Positions 18,076 to 26,212 of a stretch of 64,000 bases of DNA are shown here, piece by piece. The notes beneath the pieces were generated by a model. It was not told the origin of the DNA. It did no database searches and worked only from the letters and a program-made list of their open reading frames with translations. The stretch is from the NCBI GenBank assembly GCA_905339215.1, contig CAJPFN010000012.1, positions 21,034-85,033 of the forward strand, read 5' to 3'. Each line of letters opens with the position of its first letter. Position 1 is the stretch's first letter. The position numbers were made by a program, and so were the translations under genes. This DNA comes from Rhizobiaceae bacterium. Lineage in GTDB: Bacteria > Pseudomonadota > Alphaproteobacteria > Rhizobiales > Rhizobiaceae.

Positions 18076-19292
18076 CAAATCCGCTGGCGTTTTTGACCGC
18101 CTTGGCCATACAGACCAAGGCGATCCTGGCCATCCGCACGGTCCGCGTCTTCAGCGACAGTTTCATCACGTTGATGATCCCGCTTCATCTAACATCGCGC
18201 GGCTTCGACACGGTGGCGATCGGCGCGATTGCTTCCTGCATGCTGCTCGGATCCGCCTTCACCATCGGCATTGCCGGCGCGCTGGCCCACCGCCTGGGCC
18301 TTAGGGTTCTGCTTTGCCTGGCGAGCCTGGGGATGGTGGTGTCGGGCGTCGGCTGGTCGCTGGAAGCAGCCCTGCCCGCGCTGATGCTCATTGCGTTCTT
18401 CGGCTCCATCAACCCGCATGGCGGCGAAGCCAACCTGTTTCGTCCGATCGAGCATGCCGCGCTCGCCGACCTAGTGCCGGGCACATCTCAAGCTACGGTC
18501 TTTGGATACTATTCGTTCCTTGGCGCGATGGCCGGTGCACTGGGCGCGCTGGCGATCGGCGTTCTGCCCGCACTCGGCGACGCGTTGGGCAGCCAGGCGT
18601 CCTTCTGGGTGATTTTTCTCGCCTACGCGGCACTCGGTTCCGTGATCTTCGGCATCTACGCATTCTTGAGGATGGATGTCGCACATGTCCCCCGGCAGCG
18701 CGCGCTCCGGCCCGGCTCCCGCGCCAAGGTGATCAAGATGACCGCGATCTTCTGCGTCGACGCTTTCGGCGGCGGTTTCGTCGTCAACGCGCTAATCATA
18801 GTGTGGCTCACAAGCCGCTTCGATGCGTCGATCGCGATGAGCGGGGCCCTCTTTTTCTGCGCCGGCGTGCTGGCAGCAACCGCGCAACTCCTCGCAGCGC
18901 CGATCAGCCGTCGCATCGGCCTTGGTGGCACCATGCTCGTCGGCCACGTTCCGTCCAGCATCCTGTTGATCCTCGCCGCCATCTCGCCAAGCTTCGGCCT
19001 CGCCGCGGCGTTTCTGATCGCCCGGGGGTTCCTCTCACAGCTGGACGTGCCGACCCGGGCAGCCTTCGTCTTCAGCCAGGTCGCGCCCGAGGAGCGGGCG
19101 ATGGCGATCAGTTTCACGTTTCTGCCGTTCAGCCTGGCGGCAGCCGCCTCTCCCTTACTATCCGGCTGGCTGCTTCTGGAACCGTGGGGAATCGGGTGGC
19201 ACCTGATCGCTGCAGGCGTTATTCGGCTGGTCTACGCCGCCCTGTTCTTTCGGTTCGTGGTGCATACGCCAGAGAATGGAAAAACGAGCTGA
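18072..19292 (+). CDS. MFS transporter
   Basis: 406 residues with around twelve hydrophobic segments, starting at a GTG that overlaps the dehydrogenase stop (GTGA). The segment LAHRLGLRVLLCLASLGMVVSG matches the loop after TM2, and RRIGLGGTMLVGHVPSSILL a second-half counterpart. It is the last gene of the rightward operon and would import or export a pathway compound. A few bases after its stop the sequence enters the Tn3-family remnant, so the operon may originally have been longer. Confidence 0.85.
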   Translation: MTNPLAFLTALAIQTKAILAIRTVRVFSDSFITLMIPLHLTSRGFDTVAIGAIASCMLLGSAFTIGIAGALAHRLGLRVLLCLASLGMVVSGVGWSLEAALPALMLIAFFGSINPHGGEANLFRPIEHAALADLVPGTSQATVFGYYSFLGAMAGALGALAIGVLPALGDALGSQASFWVIFLAYAALGSVIFGIYAFLRMDVAHVPRQRALRPGSRAKVIKMTAIFCVDAFGGGFVVNALIIVWLTSRFDASIAMSGALFFCAGVLAATAQLLAAPISRRIGLGGTMLVGHVPSSILLILAAISPSFGLAAAFLIARGFLSQLDVPTRAAFVFSQVAPEERAMAISFTFLPFSLAAAASPLLSGWLLLEPWGIGWHLIAAGVIRLVYAALFFRFVVHTPENGKTS

Positions 19293-19379
19293 AGCGCTTC
19301 CAACGACGCGACCCGGCGCTACGCCAAGAGCCGGGACAAGGCACGTGGCGGCGATAGCCGAGGCCTATGTGCCGCTTGC

Positions 19380-20356
19380 GGCGGATTGGTGTCGGAAGTC
19401 TAAGCGACCGAATTCTTCCGGCATCGGATGGTCGGTATCCTAGCTGTAGATACCAGTCAGGTTTATGTGCTCCCAACTCAACGGTGAGATGTGCTTGAGA
19501 TGATCCGGAATTTGGCGACGCGCGCTGCGCAGATGCGTAACCGCCCGCTCGATGTAGACGGTATTCCAATGCACAATCGCGCCGACGACGAGGTTGAGGC
19601 CCGATGCGCGGAAGGCTGGCTTTCAAACGACCGATCGCGGACTTCATCACGCTCGTGGAAGAAGACCCCACGCTTGAGCTTGTGAGCAGCTTCGCCTTTG
19701 TTCAGGCCGCCTTGGCAACGTCGACGCAACGCCGGGCTGGAATACCACTCGATCATGAAGAGGGGCCGCTCGATGCGACCGAGTTCGCGAAGGGCTCTCG
19801 CAAGCCGGCTCTCCTTCGCGATGCGGAGAGTTTCTTCAGAATAGTCGACGGTACGACGGATCGTGCGGTGATCGACGCCGCGAGGTGAAGAAGATCGTCC
19901 TAGTGGTCGATGATCAGCATCGTGTTGATCGGCGCTCCGATATGATTGGCGAGCGTCGGATAAGCGGTAACCTTCTCGAACGCGTGGAGCTTCCGATCTT
20001 TGAGATTGCGCAGCCGCGGCGCGAAGCTCTTTCCTATCAGGGCGAACAATGCCGCCGAGCTGACGCCTACTTGTTCGGCAACATAGTCAAGCATGGCCTT
20101 CGGCGGAATTTCGTTGGCCAACAGCGGTCGGCCAGGAAAACGCATCAAGCTGGACCGCGAAACCGAGTTGATTGTGTTCTCGCCGGCGAAGCTGGATCTC
20201 CAGGAGATCAGTCGGAGTAAGAGTATAGTGGCGAACCGGACTGTCTTCGTCGACCGGAATGTCGAGCAATGTCATTCGCTCGTGTTTCTTGAGAAGCGCT
20301 CGCCTGGTCACTTTTCTACTCCACGCCAGAATGGCAAGGGGTAAGCCTCTCCTCAA
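19380..20356 (-). pseudogene. Tn3-family transposase gene remnant (N- and C-terminal pieces)
   Basis: The minus strand from 20356 encodes the Tn3 transposase N-terminal domain in pieces: TLLDIPVDEDSPVRHYTLTP and LRRREHNQLGFAVQLDAF, then, in another frame, FPGRPLLANEIPPKAMLDYV. From about 19890 to 19380 come C-terminal pieces: EETLRIAKESRLARALRELG, MIEWYSSPALRRRCQGGLNK and [17 protein letters not shown], then a frame change. A full transposase needs about 2.9-3 kb; here under 1 kb remains. The middle, which holds the catalytic acidic residues, is lost, so it is inactive. Confidence 0.85.
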
Positions 20357-20426
20357 TGTGGCCTCGCGGCATAGAAGGCAGATGGCGTATTCACAGCGAA
20401 CTGCTGGGGTTCACTTTTCGTTCGAC

Positions 20427-20464
20427 CTTAACGCAAGATTCTGAACAGCTCTTGTCGCGACCCC
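20427..20464 (-). repeat. 38-bp terminal inverted repeat of a Tn3-family transposon
   Basis: Read on the minus strand from 20464, the 38 bp start GGGGTCGCGACAAG and end CTTGCGTTAAG. The length, the GGGGTC outer end and the TTAAG inner end match canonical Tn3-family repeats. The outer end faces right, so the transposon lies to the left, agreeing with the transposase pieces. No matching left repeat was seen between 19293 and 19480, so that end was probably deleted. The sequence directly outside is the tail of an SDR gene. Confidence 0.8.
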
Positions 20465-20468
20465 TACC

Positions 20469-20610
20469 TGTTTCTCAGCTTCGTTTCGGGGCGCCCGGGC
20501 CGAACAAATACGGGGCGCGGACCAACGCGCCGGCCTACGTGTTCCTCGCCTCGCCGCACTGCTCCAGCTACATCACAGGCGAGGTCCTGCCGATCATCGG
20601 CGGCTATTGA
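20469..20610 (+). pseudogene. Short-chain dehydrogenase (SDR) 3' fragment
   Basis: The open frame ending at TGA 20608-20610 reads NAPAYVFLASPHCSSYITGE and VLPIIGGY, the typical C-terminal end of classical SDR oxidoreductases (the AYVFLAS...ITGE segment). All upstream parts, including the Rossmann motif and the catalytic YxxxK, are absent. The homology begins just outside the Tn3 terminal repeat, so the transposon, or a deletion anchored on it, removed the rest of the gene. Its last bases overlap the stop of the convergent GntR gene. Confidence 0.75.
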
Positions 20611-21386
20611 GCCGCCAACCCGACTTTCTGGCTGGCACGCGACAGCACTGGGTAGAAGGACCGCGCCTGGCCGGGAAACTGCCGGCGCATGTAGTTCTCG
20701 TAGGGAATGCGCACCAGCCGCGAGGAATAATCGAAGGCGTCGTCGGCGCGGCAGTCGCGGATCGCCTCGGCGACGTGGCCATGCAGGTGGAGCCCGCGTG
20801 CGAACTCGCCGGGCTCGTCCGTGGTCAGGTCGACCTGGATGCGCATCATGTGGGTGACGAGAACGCCGAGATAGCCGGCGAGGTGGTTGCCGGACGCCTG
20901 GTAGATCGCGGTGTGGAAGCCGAGATCCGTCTCGATGGCAGGCGTGCGGTCGCTTCCCGCCTCGAGCGCGGCGTTGACGACGAGCAGATCTTGGTAGCGG
21001 GAGAGAATGTCCGCCTTGGCTTCGGGCGTGGCGCGCAGCGCCGCCTGATAGGAGGCCATCGGCTCAAAGGCGAGGCGGAACTCCAGGAAGTCGCGAATGT
21101 AGGGCTCGTGCAAGCCCGCGCGCCAGAGCCAGTCGAGCACGTTGATGTCCATCAGGTTCCAGGACGACTGCGGCAGAACGCGGACGCCGATCTTCTGCTG
21201 GGCGCGCAGCATGCCTTTCCGCGACAGGACACGGATGACCTCGCGCACGACGGTGCGGCTGGCGCCCATCGCGGCGCAGAGGTCCTGCTCGCGCGGCAAG
21301 AGCCCAGTGCCACTATAGGCGCCGCCGACGATCTCGCTGCCCAGCCGATCAAGCACATGGCTGAAGAGCGACGGTCTTTTCAACAT
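20604..21386 (-). CDS. GntR/FadR family transcriptional regulator
   Basis: 260 residues from ATG 21386. The N-terminal winged helix (GLLPREQDLCAAMGASRTVVREVIRVLSRKGML) and the FCD domain (FLEFRLAFEPMASYQAALRA, ETDLGFHTAIYQASGN) are clear. The family with a LLPREQDLC element usually regulates sugar-acid or amino-acid catabolism. The frame stays open to 22136, but that extension lies antisense to the permease and has no GntR homology. It diverges from the amino-acid ABC transporter operon and is its likely repressor; the roughly 105-bp AT-rich intergenic region contains the pair of promoters. Confidence 0.9.
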   Translation of the reverse strand: MLKRPSLFSHVLDRLGSEIVGGAYSGTGLLPREQDLCAAMGASRTVVREVIRVLSRKGMLRAQQKIGVRVLPQSSWNLMDINVLDWLWRAGLHEPYIRDFLEFRLAFEPMASYQAALRATPEAKADILSRYQDLLVVNAALEAGSDRTPAIETDLGFHTAIYQASGNHLAGYLGVLVTHMMRIQVDLTTDEPGEFARGLHLHGHVAEAIRDCRADDAFDYSSRLVRIPYENYMRRQFPGQARSFYPVLSRASQKVGLAAQ

Positions 21387-21491
21387 CTGCAGCGGCCTCC
21401 TTCCCCACACGGGACAAAAGCACGGATGCGCGCTTGACACCATAATCATATTATAATCTTTTATCGAGCCAGCAGGGCTGAAGTGGGGTCG

Positions 21492-22172
21492 ATGAGCGGG
21501 TTCTGGACGATATTCTGGGCAAAACTGTCCGAATTCCTGCCGAACCTGCTCGTCGGTTTCGAGGTGACGCTCATCGTCGCGGCGGGCAGCTTCGTCATTG
21601 CCATGAGCCTGGGGTTGCTTCTGGCAATCGCGCGGCAGTCGCAGAATCGCTGGGCCTCGGTGCCGGCCGGCATCTACATCGAGTTCATTCGCGGCACGCC
21701 GGCGCTGACGCAGCTCTTCATCATATATTTCGGGCTGGCGCAGCTCGGCTTCAGTCTGCCCGGGCTGGTCGCGGCGATAGCCGGCCTGGGGCTCAACGGC
21801 GCTGCCTATGTGGCGGAGATTTTTCGCGCCGGGCTGCAGGCCGTGCCCGACGGACAGCGCCAGGCGGCGATCTCGCTCGGCCTGACGCCCTACCAAACGT
21901 TTCGCCATATCCGCATTCCGCAGGCGGTGAAGCTGATGATGCCGGCCTTCTGCAACTATGCGATCCAGCTGCTCAAGGACACGTCGCTGGCCTCGGTGGT
22001 GGCGGCGCCGGAAGTGATGTTTCGCGCCCGCGCGCTGGTCATGGAAACCTATCTCTCCATGCAGATCTACGTGCTGGTCGGCTTGATGTACCTCAGCATC
22101 TCGATCCCGCTCTCGATCCTGGCGGGACGGCTGCAACGGCGCACGGTCAAGATGGCGGGAGCCGCGGCATGA
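21492..22172 (+). CDS. Polar amino-acid ABC transporter permease (HisM/HisQ family)
   Basis: About 226 residues from ATG 21492 (GTG 21483 adds three). It has five or so membrane segments and family landmarks: VTLIVAAGSFVIAMSLGLLL, YIEFIRGTPALTQLFIIYF and the EAA-like loop EIFRAGLQAVPDGQRQAAIS with LGLTPYQTF. Its stop overlaps the next permease ATG (ATGA), giving a heteromeric pair. It belongs to the importer with 22873 and 23863. Substrates of this class are polar amino acids or opine-like compounds. Confidence 0.92.
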   Translation: MSGFWTIFWAKLSEFLPNLLVGFEVTLIVAAGSFVIAMSLGLLLAIARQSQNRWASVPAGIYIEFIRGTPALTQLFIIYFGLAQLGFSLPGLVAAIAGLGLNGAAYVAEIFRAGLQAVPDGQRQAAISLGLTPYQTFRHIRIPQAVKLMMPAFCNYAIQLLKDTSLASVVAAPEVMFRARALVMETYLSMQIYVLVGLMYLSISIPLSILAGRLQRRTVKMAGAAA

Positions 22173-22828
22173 CCGATCTCCTCGCCCGCTTCGCCTCCTG
22201 GACGCCGGAACTCATCACGGCCGCGGGGCAGACCCTCTATCTCACGCTCGCCGCCTTCGCCGGCGCGGCGGTGCTGGCGATACCGATCTGTGCCATGAAG
22301 ATGAGCAAGTCGGCCTCTATGCGCGGCTTCGCCACGAGCTATATCGAGGTGGCCCGCGGCCTGCCGGTGCTGGTGATCCTGTTCATCATCTATTTCGGCC
22401 TGCCGGACGTGATCCCGAGCTTCCGCTGGAATTCGATGAGCTGCGCGATCCTGGGTTTTGCGCTGCAGGGCAGCGCGCTGCTCGCGGAAATCTACCGCGC
22501 CGGCATCAACGCGGTGGAAAGGGGCGAGAAGGAAGCATCGGTGGCGCTGGGACTGACGCCCCTGCAGGCGCTCGTCCACGTCACCGGGCCGCAGGCCTTC
22601 CGCATCGGCCTGCCGCCGATGGGCAACTACCTGGTCGGCCTCCTGAAGGACACGTCGATCGCCTCGATCATCGCAGCGCCCGAACTCATGCTGCGCGCCA
22701 AGGACCTGTCGTCGTCGAGCTTCATGCCGATGCCCGTCTACATCTACGTCTCGCTCTTCTACCTCATCCTCAGCCTGCCGCTCTCGCAACTGACGCGAAT
22801 GCTCGAGAACAAGCGCGTTCGCCAATAA
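22169..22828 (+). CDS. Polar amino-acid ABC transporter permease, second subunit
   Basis: 219 residues with the same architecture as its neighbour: LTLAAFAGAAVLAIPICAMK, SYIEVARGLPVLVILFIIYF and the loop EIYRAGINAVERGEKEASVA preceding LGLTPLQAL. The four-base overlap with the preceding gene indicates translational coupling. Together the two permeases should form the membrane channel of a histidine/glutamine-type importer. Confidence 0.92.
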   Translation: MTDLLARFASWTPELITAAGQTLYLTLAAFAGAAVLAIPICAMKMSKSASMRGFATSYIEVARGLPVLVILFIIYFGLPDVIPSFRWNSMSCAILGFALQGSALLAEIYRAGINAVERGEKEASVALGLTPLQALVHVTGPQAFRIGLPPMGNYLVGLLKDTSIASIIAAPELMLRAKDLSSSSFMPMPVYIYVSLFYLILSLPLSQLTRMLENKRVRQ

Positions 22829-22872
22829 GAACAACACCACTCCAACCTCAAACCAGAAGGGGAACTGCCTCG

Positions 22873-23787
22873 ATGAAACACGAAACTATCGGCTCAACAT
22901 TTGCACGCAAGGCGAGGTCGCTCGTCGCGGCGTCGATCCTCGGCATCGCGATGACCGCGGGCGCCGCCGTCGCGCAGGACAAGATCGAAACGCTGAAGCC
23001 CGGCGTCCTGACGATCGGCATGCTCGGCGACATGCCGATGACCAGCGTCAAGGACGGCAAGGTGATCGGCACCGACGGCGCGCTGGCGGTCAAGATCGCC
23101 GACACGCTCGGCCTCAAGGTGGAGACGCTGTCGCTCGAGTGGAACTCGCTGATCCAGGCGACCACGCAGGGCCAGGTCGACGTGCTGATCGGCTCGGTCG
23201 GCTGGACCGAGGAGCGGTCCAAGGTCATGCTGCTCTCCGACCCGGTCTACTTCTTCGGCACGCTCCTGATCCAGAAGGCCGAGAACAACTGGTCGACCTT
23301 CGAAGACATGAAGGGCCGCACCGTCGGCACCGTCACCGGCTTCACGCTGGTGCCCGAGCTGAAGAACGTCGAGGGAATCGGCGAGGTCAAGCTCTACGAC
23401 ACGCAGGACGCCGTGCTGCGCGACATCGTGGCAGGCCGCCTCGACATCGGCATCCTCGACCCGGCGCTGGTCGAATACGCGATCAAGCAGAACCCGGATT
23501 GGGGCATCAAGCAGATCGCCGTGAAGCCGGAGCCCGAGAAGTACCCGATCATGTCGAAGAAGTACTACTCGATCTTCGCGACGCCGATGAGCCGCAAGCC
23601 GCTCGCCGACGCGATCAACGCCGAGATCGCCAAGATGTGGGCCGATTGCAGCAACGTGAAGTCGATGGCCGAGTTCGGGCTCGGCGACAAGTCCTGGTTC
23701 GCGCCGCCGGAGCCCGACTATCGCGGTGGCGTCGACCGTCCGGAAGGCTGGACCTCGCCGAAGTCGCCGGACAGCTGCTTCCAGTGA
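22873..23787 (+). CDS. Amino-acid ABC transporter substrate-binding protein
   Basis: 304 residues with a signal peptide (RSLVAASILGIAMTAGAAVA, cleavage near AVAQ) and a type-II periplasmic binding fold: LTIGMLGDMPMTSVKDGKVI, TDGALAVKIADTLGL, VDVLIGSVGWTEERSKVMLL and a later GRTVGTVTGFTLVPELK hinge-crossing segment. The usual amino-acid-carboxylate Arg lies in TEERS. It is preceded by AGAAGGGGAA, a good ribosome site. It delivers the substrate to the permease pair. The proximal C-terminal tail rich in Pro and Asp is unusual but not diagnostic. Confidence 0.92.
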   Translation: MKHETIGSTFARKARSLVAASILGIAMTAGAAVAQDKIETLKPGVLTIGMLGDMPMTSVKDGKVIGTDGALAVKIADTLGLKVETLSLEWNSLIQATTQGQVDVLIGSVGWTEERSKVMLLSDPVYFFGTLLIQKAENNWSTFEDMKGRTVGTVTGFTLVPELKNVEGIGEVKLYDTQDAVLRDIVAGRLDIGILDPALVEYAIKQNPDWGIKQIAVKPEPEKYPIMSKKYYSIFATPMSRKPLADAINAEIAKMWADCSNVKSMAEFGLGDKSWFAPPEPDYRGGVDRPEGWTSPKSPDSCFQ

Positions 23788-23862
23788 GCGTTCAACGGTC
23801 GGCGGCGGGCGCATCACGTCCGCCGCCGGTCCCCCATCACCCCTTACTTCTCAAGGACCAGG

Positions 23863-24654
23863 ATGCCCATTCTCAGTGTCAGAGGCCTGCAGAAGTCCTT
23901 CGGGAACTTCAACGTCGTGCGCGACGTGAGCTTCGAGGTCGAGCGCGGCCAGAAGGTGGCGATCATCGGGCCGAGCGGCTCCGGCAAGACGACGGTGCTG
24001 CGGTGCATCAACTTCCTCGAGCGGCCGAATGGCGGCGTGATCGAGATCGACGGCGAACGCTTCGGCGTGCGCATGACCGGCGGGAGCGAGCGTTTCGAGA
24101 GCGACGCGTCGCTTGCCAAGAAGCGCGCCGATATCGGCTTCGTGTTCCAGCGCTTCAATCTCTTCTCGCACCTGACGGCACTCGACAACGTGGCGCTGGC
24201 GCCGCGCCTGGTGCGCAAGATGCCACGCGAACAGGCGCTGGAGATCGGCCGCAGGATGCTTGCCCGCGTCGGCCTGTCGGGCAAGGAAAACAACTATCCG
24301 GACGCGCTTTCGGGCGGGCAGCAGCAGCGCGTCGCGATCGCCCGTGTCCTCGCCATGCAGCCGAAGCTGATCCTGTTCGACGAGCCCACCTCCGCGCTCG
24401 ATCCGGAACTGGTTGGCGAGGTGCTGGCCGTGATGCGCGATCTTGCCAACGAAGGCATGACGATGCTGGTCGTGACGCACGAGATTCGCTTTGCCGCGGA
24501 GGTCGCGGACCGCATCATCTTCATGGATGGGGGTCAGATCGTCGCCGACGGCCCGCCACGGCAGGTGCTCTACGACCAGCCGACCGACCGCATGAAGCAG
24601 TTCCTGCGCTCGCTTTCATCCGACAACGCGCCGACCGCCGGAGCCCCGTCGTGA
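23863..24654 (+). CDS. Amino-acid ABC transporter ATP-binding protein
   Basis: 263 residues with Walker A GPSGSGKTT, Q-loop FQRFNLFSHLTALDNV, signature LSGGQQQRVAIARV, Walker B LILFDEPTSALDPE and H-loop VVTHEIRFAAEVAD. This is the GlnQ/HisP class. The codons at the end overlap the GTG of the enolase-superfamily gene (GTGA). It is the energising subunit for the permeases at 21492 and 22169. Confidence 0.93.
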   Translation: MPILSVRGLQKSFGNFNVVRDVSFEVERGQKVAIIGPSGSGKTTVLRCINFLERPNGGVIEIDGERFGVRMTGGSERFESDASLAKKRADIGFVFQRFNLFSHLTALDNVALAPRLVRKMPREQALEIGRRMLARVGLSGKENNYPDALSGGQQQRVAIARVLAMQPKLILFDEPTSALDPELVGEVLAVMRDLANEGMTMLVVTHEIRFAAEVADRIIFMDGGQIVADGPPRQVLYDQPTDRMKQFLRSLSSDNAPTAGAPS

Positions 24655-25802
24655 AGATCGAGCGCGTCGACCTCATCCCGATCTCGATCCCCTACAAGCA
24701 TGCCGAGGTGAGCTCGCGCGTGTCGCGCGGCGGCGTGACGGACGTGGTGGTGCGTGTGGTCGCGGATGATGGCCGAATCGGCTGGGGCGAATGCTGCAGC
24801 GGCGCCGACACGCTGTCGATCGTCGCAGCAGCTCAGGCGATGACACCGTTCCTGATCGGGCGCGACCCGCGCGACGTGCAGTCGATCAAGCGCGACGTGT
24901 TCAAGAAGGGGCTTTGGGATTACCGCGTGCAGACCGGCAATTTCACCTGGGCCGGTCTCGACATGGCGCTCCTCGACCTCGCGGGCCAGGAGGCGGGGCT
25001 GCCGCTCTGGCGGCTGCTTGGCGGGCGCGGCAGCACCGAGCCCGTCTCCTATTTCTGCTACCTGGCGCGCGATACATCCGAAGGGCTCCGCCGGCAATGC
25101 GCGGAAGCGGTGGCAGCAGGCTACGAGCACTTTTACATCAAGGTCGGCATCGACGAAGCCGAAGACGAGCGGATGATCGCCGACGTGCGCGCGGCGATCG
25201 GGCCGGAGCGCAAGATCCGGATCGACGCCAACGAAGCGTGGCCGCTGCCAGTCGCCGCCAAGCTGATCGCGCGCTGGGACGCGGCCTTCGACCTCGATTT
25301 CGTCGAGGCGCCGGTGCGGGCGCGTCCGGTCAAGGTCATGGCGCAGCTGCGCCAGCGCGTTTCCGTTCCCATCTGCGCCAATGAGGGGCTCGGCAGCGAG
25401 ACCGAGACGCTCGAGATGATCACCGGCGACGCGGCCGACGTGCTCTGCTTCTCCAGCTACTGGGTCGGCGGCATGCAGTCTTTCATGACTCTGTCGCGCA
25501 CCGCGGAGCTTGCCGGCAACAAGGTGTGCAAGCACACGCATGGCGAGTTCGGCATCGCGGCGGTGGCGCACCAGCATGCACTACTCGCGCTCGGCGACGG
25601 ATCGCGCGGTCACCAGCAGACGGCGAGCGTCATGGAAGACGACATATTGCAATCCGATATTCCGATCCGGACGCAGCCCCTGTGGGGCGAAATCGATGCG
25701 CCGGGCCTCGGGATCACGGTCGATGCCGACAAGCTCGACCATTACCACAAGCTCTTCCTGGCCGACGGGCAGTTCCTGCCCTGGGCCGCAACGGTCGAGT
25801 GA
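24651..25802 (+). CDS. Mandelate racemase/muconate lactonizing enzyme family protein
   Basis: 383 residues from GTG 24651, chosen because it overlaps the ATPase stop and starts right at the conserved capping-domain strand KIERVDLIPISIPYKHA. The barrel carries the three metal-binding acids in IRIDANEAW, LDFVEAPV and PICANEGLG, and a downstream KHTHGEFGIAAVAH. The usual KxK pair appears as YxK (HFYIKVG), so only the second lysine is kept. Members abstract an alpha-proton in racemisation, cycloisomerisation or dehydration. Together with RidA and a DadA-like enzyme it probably processes an imported amino acid derivative. Confidence 0.85.
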   Translation: MKIERVDLIPISIPYKHAEVSSRVSRGGVTDVVVRVVADDGRIGWGECCSGADTLSIVAAAQAMTPFLIGRDPRDVQSIKRDVFKKGLWDYRVQTGNFTWAGLDMALLDLAGQEAGLPLWRLLGGRGSTEPVSYFCYLARDTSEGLRRQCAEAVAAGYEHFYIKVGIDEAEDERMIADVRAAIGPERKIRIDANEAWPLPVAAKLIARWDAAFDLDFVEAPVRARPVKVMAQLRQRVSVPICANEGLGSETETLEMITGDAADVLCFSSYWVGGMQSFMTLSRTAELAGNKVCKHTHGEFGIAAVAHQHALLALGDGSRGHQQTASVMEDDILQSDIPIRTQPLWGEIDAPGLGITVDADKLDHYHKLFLADGQFLPWAATVE

Positions 25803-25835
25803 CCTCACCACGTTCAGACATGACTGGAGATTTTC

Positions 25836-26210
25836 ATGCGTAAGATCGTCAAGACGCACCTGCCGAACGAGTCGGCGCCGATCGAATGGGCCGCGATGGG
25901 CGGCGACTACCTCTACACGGCCCACATCCCGATCAACGAGGACGGTTCGATCGAGACCGGCGACATTGCCACGCAGACCAAGCTGACCATGGACAATCTG
26001 AAGCGCACCGTGGAAGCGGCCGGCGGCACGATGGACGACGTGACGCAGGTGCTCGTCTACCTGCCCAACAAGGAAGACTTCCAGGGCATGAACGAGGTCT
26101 ACCGGACCTATTTCAACAAGCCCTTCCCGAACCGCGCCACCGTGGTCGCCGGCCTCATGGTGCAAGGCGCCCGCATCGAAATCGTCGCGCACGCACACAT
26201 CAAGGGCTGA
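25836..26210 (+). CDS. RidA/YjgF family protein
   Basis: 124 residues with family features: YLYTAHIPINEDGSIETGDI, TKLTMDNLKRTVEAAGGTMDDV and the C-terminal PNRATVVAGLMVQGARIEIVAHA. The conserved Arg in PNRATV and the closing Glu in RIEIVAHA are present. It likely hydrolyses imine or enamine products released by the adjacent oxidoreductase, whose gene starts 2 bp after its stop. Confidence 0.9.
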   Translation: MRKIVKTHLPNESAPIEWAAMGGDYLYTAHIPINEDGSIETGDIATQTKLTMDNLKRTVEAAGGTMDDVTQVLVYLPNKEDFQGMNEVYRTYFNKPFPNRATVVAGLMVQGARIEIVAHAHIKG

Positions 26211-26212
26211 TC

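Noticed and set aside
21387..22136. Long 5' extension of the GntR gene at 20604
   Set aside because: It is antisense to the permease gene and lacks homology; the GntR fold starts at ATG 21386.
23139..25802. An 887-codon frame joining three genes
   Set aside because: Its first half is an out-of-frame reading of the binding protein and ATPase genes; only the part from 24651 is the real enolase-superfamily gene.
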